Source: Reticulitermes lucifugus | Taxonomy: Eukaryota; Arthropoda; Insecta; Blattodea; Rhinotermitidae | NCBI GenBank assembly: GCA_026260175.1 | Contig: JAKCWW010000261.1 | Span: 45,642 to 109,641, forward strand | DNA length: 64,000 nucleotides | Direction: 5' to 3' | In this document: positions 57,441-64,000 of the stretch, in pieces | How the letters are laid out: each line of letters opens with the position of its first letter | Numbering within the stretch: the first letter of the stretch is position 1 | Notes under the pieces: model-generated | What the model saw: only the letters and a program-made list of their open reading frames with translations | What the model was told of the DNA's origin: nothing | The model's database searches: none | Made by a program: the position numbers and the translations under genes

Positions 57441-58457
57441 AATTTTTTTCAGCCTGATGCACATCACGTGTAGGTAACGTGACCAGATTTTTTAATGACG
57501 AATACTGGACAAGACAGAAACATATTTGTAGTTTAATTAAGAGGGTGACGTTTGTGTAGAATTTGATTACGAAAATAAATGTATATTATGTAGAAACTTG
57601 CACCACCCCCCGCTGCCGGAGCAGTTGAGTGGCCTATCCCGGCATTAGTCTACCGCGATTCATTGAAATGACAAAATTCACGACAGGACAGGCCGGTAGA
57701 TGAAGATGGCACTGTGTGTTTTGGTGTCGCGGAAACACCGCGGTAGTTAAACACACAGGAAACACAAACACAGAAAGCAAGGACTAATTGTATATATCGG
57801 GAAGGAGGTTCTATAATTATAAATATCCGTTTTAAGAGCAGCTGTCCTGCAAGACCGTAGCCACCTGCTCTAAGGGGGAAAAGGCATGACCTGCCTAAAG
57901 ATAACATCCGACGGCGATATACAGGTATTCAGGTCTAGACCACTACGGTATGTGACTCCACTTGTTGCTAATTCAGTGAAACATGTCTAAAATTTATACA
58001 GCATTTATCCAGTACGAAAAGTGCAACATTATCACAACACAGTATGAAATATTTATGCAAAATTATTTTTGTAGAACATAACGAAGTGAGATGGGTCAGA
58101 ACTACTGTCGAAGGGACCACGTGCCATAATGAAACGCGAACAATGCCCGCAACAGAACTGGCTACGTGTTTGATCAGCTTTTTGAGAATGACACAGCATG
58201 AAAATAAGTTGTGTTAGCAAAATACCGGAAGAACATGTTGGGTGCTTCGTCAAGTCGACGTGAGTCGAGTGAGGACGCAATAGGGGGCACACGTTTATAT
58301 GGGCCGGTTGTCACCGACAGGCCCAAGCCCTTTTTATGTCAATTTTCTGACTACTCCCCGTGCACATGTCCTTTGGACTGGACAGGACACAATCCTTACT
58401 TCTCTCATGGATGTAAATGTTCAACTGCCACTCACACGAGTCTATTGTAAAACTACA
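57441..58457. other. No gene seen
   Basis: 57600-57740 and 58250-58400 are somewhat GC-rich. ORFs at 57650-57907, 58053-58292 and 58211-58450 have no recognisable domain. Confidence 0.4.
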
Positions 58458-58535
58458 GTTTTCAACCCTGAAGAAGGAGGCAAAATATTGCTTCGAAATT
58501 CCTGCAAAATAGCCTACTTCCACACGGTTTTAACA
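58458..58535 (-). repeat. Foldback repeat family D, partial copy
   Basis: ttttcaaccctgaagaagga, ggcaaaatattgcttcgaaa and ttccacacggttt are the reverse of the family order. Confidence 0.55.
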
Positions 58536-60189
58536 TCTAAATAGAGAGAGGATTAGCGTCGACACTTGATAACCGTGAAAGCCTAAAATAAAATTCTATG
58601 ATTCAAGTAATACAACACCTAAAAATTTGCTTCTCTAAAACTTATGGGCAGTTCATACATTACCTGGGCACGAAGGTGCTGCACGAGTACTTAGTGTGGG
58701 TTGTACACTCTTGGTTTACCTAAAATAGACACTATGTTTGAACAATGTGCACTTTGTCAGATGGTAAGTAGACAAAATGCGCTCAGTAGGTTTCCTTTAT
58801 GAAACCCGTATTATGAGCTTCAACGTGTCATTTTAGAAATGTAAATATGAAAGGAATGTCAACCGATTTGTGCATGCGCAGAGTTGCACACCATCTGTGA
58901 CGCCGTCTTCAGCGTGCACAGTTTTGTTTTATTGCCGCCTATGCTAAGGTGTAAATATTTTCCGAATAAGAAGCACTGAAAAGAAACTACTCCAAACTTC
59001 ATACAACTTTGCTTAACTAATGATGCATTCCCAAATAAAGCATCAGAAGAGTGTTGTTAGTAAAGTTTTTAATACACGTATAGTAAGAGAGATTTTCTTT
59101 CCACTTTAAATACTTTGATTACGAATAAAAATATTTTTTTATCCTTTCGATGCCAGACCTTCATTTTGACGTTTGAATAAGCGAGTTTGCATATTACCAA
59201 GGAATTAATGTCCTTGATACAGAGAAAAGTCGATTAGATATGTATATATGCTCTTCTCCCGGGCTTTCTTTAGTACAGGCTAAAGAAAGAATCAGTAGTT
59301 GATTCAGATAAATGGATATTATTACCATACATTTCTGAACCTTTCTAGCTAAAAAGAAAGTTTAATTTAGAATTATAAAACATGTTTATATTTCGAAGAC
59401 AAATTTCTCTTTATCTTGAAAATGTGTACTTTAAACAAAACTGGTTTTTAGTCTTGCTCTTCACTTTCTACGTTGTTTGTAAAAGTTTCCTACTTTCCGA
59501 ATTGGAAATTGATTCAATTTGTAATTGCGGGATGCGGGCCTACGTCTACTTCCCGTCTTCACAGCAAAACACAACTCTTTGGTTCCAAATGAAACCGTAT
59601 TGTTGCCGAGATAAGAGAACATATATCTTCTGAAGTGACAGTAAATATTACCTTGTAATGAAACTGATCCCGTTGAAGAATTACCTTTGTTGCGGATCAC
59701 CAACGATACAAGACTGCCTTATCGTCAGCAACAATAACAAGAAACATTAATATAATAATACAAATACTGCATGATATATCGATCCGGATATTACACAATC
59801 ATCTTGTATATTACATACAATAATATTTAATATATAATGACTTCTACGCCATGTCTCAGGCCTATAGTAGCCGGTGCCTCACCGCAGAGACTGGATCACA
59901 GACATGTTCCATGCGTTTATTCTTATCATGTATTCGCCAATAGCAAATCCGCCTTCTCCCTTCAATCCTACACACATCTGTAAGACACAACTTGACTTTT
60001 ACAACTCCCAAAAATTTCAATTGTTCTGCTTCTAAATGCGTTACAGGCCGATGTAGACACATCAAGTACAAAAACTACTTTCACAATTCATACTGCTATA
60101 AATAGACTAAGTACCTTCTCTCATATGGACTAAGAGAAAGAATCTTAAAATACGTTTGAGGTTTTCAATATGGTGACTATAAAGCGTAA
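58536..60189. other. No gene seen
   Basis: 58871-58884 contains tgtgcatgcgcaga, an NRF1-like motif, beside ccatctgtgacgccgtc. The plus ORF at 59382-59633 and minus ORF at 59461-59703 have no recognisable domain. Confidence 0.4.
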
Positions 60190-60322
60190 GTACTCTGGGA
60201 TGTGACGTCACATTGTCTGGTAGAAATATAGAGGCGCTTGTACTCTAAACGTGGAAACAATAGGTTCCTCCGAAACGTTCGTATTTTCCTATCAGGCTAC
60301 ACGGCGTAATATTCCAGAAGAA
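60190..60322. repeat. Foldback repeat family D with imperfect arms
   Basis: tctgggatgtgacgtcacat at the left pairs with acggcgtaatattccagaag at the right at about 70 percent identity. ggttcctccgaaacgttcgt sits between. Confidence 0.8.
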
Positions 60323-61528
60323 AATCTTGTTCTATTTGACATTAAAACATAAACCTACTGGCTATAAGGATCCGTGATGATTTCAAGGGATTTACGCTCA
60401 TAGAGACCTCTGGGAGGTACAAAATAATACGCACAGGTTCTATATATATAAAAGTATTCACTAATAAAAGTAGGTGCAGACAGGTTCCTCTATCAACAAC
60501 ATTAGAACTGAAGTCTTTCTAACAGTACTAATAGACATGTCCCTTTGAACAGCTGTTAATAATTTTCTTTTCAAAGAGGATTTTTCGATATCTTGAATAC
60601 ACGAAAACCCTTTCATATATAAGTTCTGGCACATGAAAAGGGTAAAAGATAGGTCCATATCAGTCGAAAATAATTCAAATTCGACTGCTCTAGCGGCACC
60701 ACTTAACATCCCTCTTCTCTCTTCCCCGTCCACGTAACCTTCATTTAAACTGTCCTGACATTAGAACATCCGTATAATAAATAGCCTATAAATCCAGGAA
60801 CAATTATCACGAGATGTCCGTAGAAAGTCGAATTTACACGGTAACGTATTTTCACAGAAGGAACATTGATTGATTGATTAATTGATGAAAACTCTCATAG
60901 CAATCAACTTCAGAAGCTTTAATTAAATCTCAATTCACCGTTATCAGCAAGACATAAAAATGTCATCTAGAGAAGCCATTAACTATCCGCTCTAAAAGAA
61001 AGACGCTAATGAAATGCACTGATAAAACCTTTTGTAAATTTTCAACACTTACGTCTAACACAAATCCCTAAAGTTCTAAATACAGAAATACATAAGAACT
61101 GACAATAATTGTGCTCAAGTATACATAACTATCAACAAATCCTTAGATATGGTTTTATCTCTCCCTCTTCATTCGAAAAATGGGGATTCCCTTAATAAAC
61201 TTCGCTGTATATAGTATGTATCCAATCAGAGCCTTTGTTTTCTAATCTGTTACTTTTAAACCTGATGGGGAGATGAGAGAAGAATAATTAAGTTCTTTGT
61301 TTCCCTCACCACTGATTGAAAAGCAAGTCTCAGAATTAAAAGGATTTAAATTCTGATTTAAAGACAAAGGGAGTTAATAGCTCAATTTTATCAGTATGGT
61401 GTCTGCTTCTTGTCAGAAGATATTTGCCGGCAAGCCTTAATAACTACAGTAATAACCTGGCACTGCAGTTGGTACAGTCAGTTGCGCAAGAATGATAGGT
61501 ATTCTGTAACATCACTACTAAAGACTCA
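60323..61528. other. No gene seen
   Basis: AT-rich, with a short (gattgattg)n run near 60866-60890. The minus ORF at 60461-60733 has no recognisable domain. Confidence 0.4.
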
Positions 61529-61650
61529 AATCTTCTGGAACATGACGCTGTGTAGATTGGTTTCCTTGTAATATCATGAAGATGGATGTATATATCCGCT
61601 CCGAAACGTCGGTGAATGTGTATCAATCTGTACGGTACCACTGTGAGAAC
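61529..61650 (+). repeat. Foldback repeat family D copy
   Basis: aatcttctggaacatgacgc, tgtgtagattggtttcc, cgctccgaaacgtcggtgaa and a right half (gtatcaatctgtacggtacc) that pairs with the left. Confidence 0.75.
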
Positions 61651-61754
61651 CCAAAATTTGTAACTAAATCTAAGTTACATTAAAAAAAATGGCTAGTTAT
61701 TTTCCGCGTTCTGTACATCAGGGGCAGGAGAGTAGGAAGAAAGGTCAAATGATT

Positions 61755-61860
61755 ATCTGGTGTGAGAAGGAGGAGGAAGGTGAAGGTCATCCAACTCCGA
61801 GCGACAAGTCCGTAAGTATTCGCTTGGCCGATTAAGCCACCACGGACTGTACAGGAACAG
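61755..61860 (-). repeat. tRNA-headed SINE, partial
   Basis: Minus strand: ccgtggtggcttaatcggcc (A box) then gctcggagttggatgacc (B-box side). No body match was found in the window. Confidence 0.5.
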
Positions 61861-62444
61861 GGGCAGAGGATGTACTTCCCATACGGGTTTTTGTTACCCA
61901 TATATCTCACTGTCCGTGGCGCTGATAAATTTGAGGTAAAAACGTGTTGTGAGATTAATTAAACCTACGTTATCACACTGCACAGAATCAGAAATGTTAT
62001 TTGACTTTTGAGACCTATTTCGTTGAATGTAAATAGTATTGAAGAAGTTTCAAACAAAAGTTTTCGATTTTTAATAGAGTACGTTTCATATTACGTGGTA
62101 AATTTCGTGGGATAAACAATTTTTTTGATAAATCTGGAGATTTAAATTTGGGTTTTATAGTTGAAATAGTTGTTAAAATTTACTAGTATTCTGCAAAAGT
62201 AAAATCTTCGTAAAATTCCTCGTGTGGGACTCCGCAATACCACATTTAAGCTAAATCTGTCTAGTAGCATCGGGTGTGAAGTATGCGGAAAGACAAGTTT
62301 GTGTATGGACTTTGTACGAAAGACCGAAAAGATTTGTCCTTCTTCGTTTACTTAATTGTCTTGAATAGTATCTACCTTTAATTATACAAGTCAAATAAGT
62401 TAACCGCAGTGGCAACTCTCTTAAAACTCACTGAAGTAGCAGCT
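61861..62444. other. No gene seen
   Basis: AT-rich. No recognised repeat or ORF. Confidence 0.4.
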
Positions 62445-62600
62445 GCAGCAGCAGGTTTTCTCACTGGTATTCGGGAGACGCCCGATTAAAATCTGGGCAA
62501 GGACATCGCCTATTCTCAAAGGATTTTCATAATTTTACTGAATCCCTCCAGGAAAATGCTGAGACAGTATTTCACACTAGAAGAGGATCCCTCAGATTCA
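62445..62600 (+). repeat. tRNA-headed SINE, partial (SINE-6)
   Basis: gtattcgggagacgcccgat and taaaatctgggcaagg are a decayed B-box region, followed by ccctccaggaaaatgctgag, a body motif I recall from cockroach SINEs. Confidence 0.5.
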
Positions 62601-63294
62601 CTTTTTTTTCAAATTAATTATTCATTCGTCATTCCTCCATTCGATTACGTGTGCTCTGAGACATGCACAGTGCCGTTAAATAAACCATAAATAAAGAAAT
62701 TTGGTGATACTGAACACTAGGATTCGCCAAGTTGAATCTCAATTAGAGCACGATTTTTGTGGCTCCCATTTTGATGAGTTCTAAAACGCTGAAGCTTCCA
62801 TGCGTGTGAAATTATGGCTTAAACATCCCGGTAAATTATTTTCACAACTGGAATAAAGTAGATTATCTTAAAAGTCTTCCCAGAAATTAAAATATTGAAA
62901 ATTCCATGAAGTCCTTAAAATAAGTTTTCTGGTTTTGTGATAATTTTGTTATAAATTCCTTCACTCAAGTTTTGTATTCAATTCAAGGACAAAGGCTCTT
63001 TGTGTTAAAATTCAGGCAGAACACGTTTGAACACTACGGAAAAATAATGACCACTACATTTCCATCCGCTGAGCAGTGAGGAACTCTTCCATCATTCACG
63101 TCAATTTCAAAAGCTTTTAATAAATATACAATAGGGTAATTTATTATATGCCAGCTCATATATGTTAAAAATCTCCCAATATAGGGACAAAAACTCTTAC
63201 AGAGAATTAGTTGTACAAGATAAAGGATAGTAAACATTTTTTATTCCAGGATGTAATAAACACAACCGCAAAAAGCAAATTTAATTTTTTGTAT
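62601..63294. other. No gene seen
   Basis: AT-rich. The minus ORF at 63034-63237 has no recognisable domain. Confidence 0.4.
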
Positions 63295-63480
63295 TGGGAC
63301 ATATTATTAACCTTCTAAAGCTAAGTGGCAATTATACGTACCACCTGCTGTAACATTAAGAAATTCTGCATTTTGCCACACATTGTGCATAGGGTTTTCG
63401 CACGATTCTCATAACAAACACAAACTAGGCCCCTAAATATTTAATTTGTCTTCATAAAGGACATAGGAGGTCGGAACGTC
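63295..63480 (+). repeat. Repeat family H copy
   Basis: aagaaattctgcattttgcc, cacacattgtgca, cacgattctcataacaaaca and cccctaaatatttaattt align with the two other copies. Confidence 0.6.
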
Positions 63481-63669
63481 AGATTTATATAGAGTTTAGA
63501 CGAAAGTCCGTCTCCAAATAGTTAACTGATTTATCAAAATTAAATTTTTTCTTACAATTATAAATACAGGTTTGTGAGGGGTATATTACCACGTACCAAA
63601 TAAAATAATGTACAAATAAGAACTAAGAAACAAGAGTCTTGCACTATTGAAACTCTTCAAATGTCTCAG

Positions 63670-63727
63670 GAACAACGCAATCCTTGCACGATGTACAACC
63701 ACTTACGCTTAACCGATTTTCAGCAAG
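63670..63727 (+). other. Microexon-like stretch, low support
   Basis: Acceptor cttcaaatgtctcag and donor aag|gtaagcg bracket 58 nt. One frame reads EQRNPCTMYNHLRLTDFQQ; another is also open, so coding is not decided. No second plus-strand exon supports it. Confidence 0.18.
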
Positions 63728-63800
63728 GTAAGCGTAATAACAGTTTAATTCCGTGTGCCGTTTGAGGTTCCAACAGTGATGTTAATTAAGGTTCAAATCT

Positions 63801-63960
63801 CCTTGGCTACGACGCCGTGTTCATTGGTAAAGAAAACTTGACTATTTAGTTTCATTCTGCTTAAAATTCAGCCTACGTTTAATATTCGACGTCCTGGCAT
63901 CATATTAACGTAACAAAACCACACCTACTGTGTTATTAACGTTCTTCAGGCCGCTGAAGG
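63801..63960 (+). repeat. Foldback repeat family D, left part
   Basis: ctccttggctacgacgccgt followed by tcattggtaaag and a decayed ttcattctgctt match the family beginning. Confidence 0.55.
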
Positions 63961-64000
63961 AACCTTATTAGCATTTCTGGATTTATATTTCTGTGAATTT

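Noticed and set aside
1-64000. Retroviral, LTR or Polinton-type elements; CRISPR arrays; bacterial operons
   Set aside because: No long terminal direct repeats, protease, integrase or capsid-like frames, regularly spaced repeats or gene clusters were seen.

Overview
This 64 kb window looks like intergenic or intronic DNA from a large insect genome, most likely a cockroach or termite (Blattodea). The base composition is AT-rich, no continuous gene is visible, and almost every recognisable element is an aged transposon. Conceptual translations of several repeats give peptides that I recall from many predicted cockroach and termite proteins, such as [14 protein letters not shown] from one SINE, MEA..SSET from a foldback repeat, and RRRWEDNI-type C-termini of a LINE. 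The species call rests on memory of those repeats, not on a search.

Host coding sequence is sparse. Two short minus-strand stretches, 39445-39573 and 2845-2974, each have a good splice acceptor, a good donor and only one open frame. They are phase-compatible, so they could be neighbouring exons of one minus-strand gene across an intron of about 36.5 kb. I do not recognise the protein. Weaker exon-like or ORF-like stretches lie at 20665-20799, 21254-21538, 45107-45148 and 53458-53766, and a few plus-strand microexon-like stretches are noted.

The rest is layered repeats. At least four tRNA-headed SINE families are present. SINE-1 has four copies, one holding a 127-base assembly gap; SINE-2 has three; SINE-3 has about eleven; SINE-4 has three. 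One or two further tRNA-like families are less certain. Two LINE families occur, both mostly as 3' ends. LINE-E has eleven or so fragments and ends in short tetranucleotide repeats. LINE-F has two and ends near a trinucleotide repeat. A foldback family (family D) has about sixteen copies whose termini resemble gtcttctgggatgt. A hAT-type MITE keeps a decayed 8-bp target duplication, and one DDE (Tc1/mariner superfamily) transposase remnant carries a 140-codon ORF.

The history can be read from nesting. At 29657-30823 a LINE-F copy was split by an internally deleted LINE-E and then hit by SINE-2. At 53890-54290 SINE-2 split a family D copy. At 56485-56899 SINE-4 landed at the end of a SINE-3. 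Three short, near-perfect inverted duplications (17373-17435, 23616-23717, 37335-37394) lie inside or next to repeats.

I found no RNA gene, CRISPR array, operon or recognisable biochemical system. The most useful leads are the two minus-strand exons, the foldback family with its perfect 49-bp palindrome, the deletion-derivative LINE, and two small clusters of transcription-factor-like motifs at 11704-11740 and 49029-49060.
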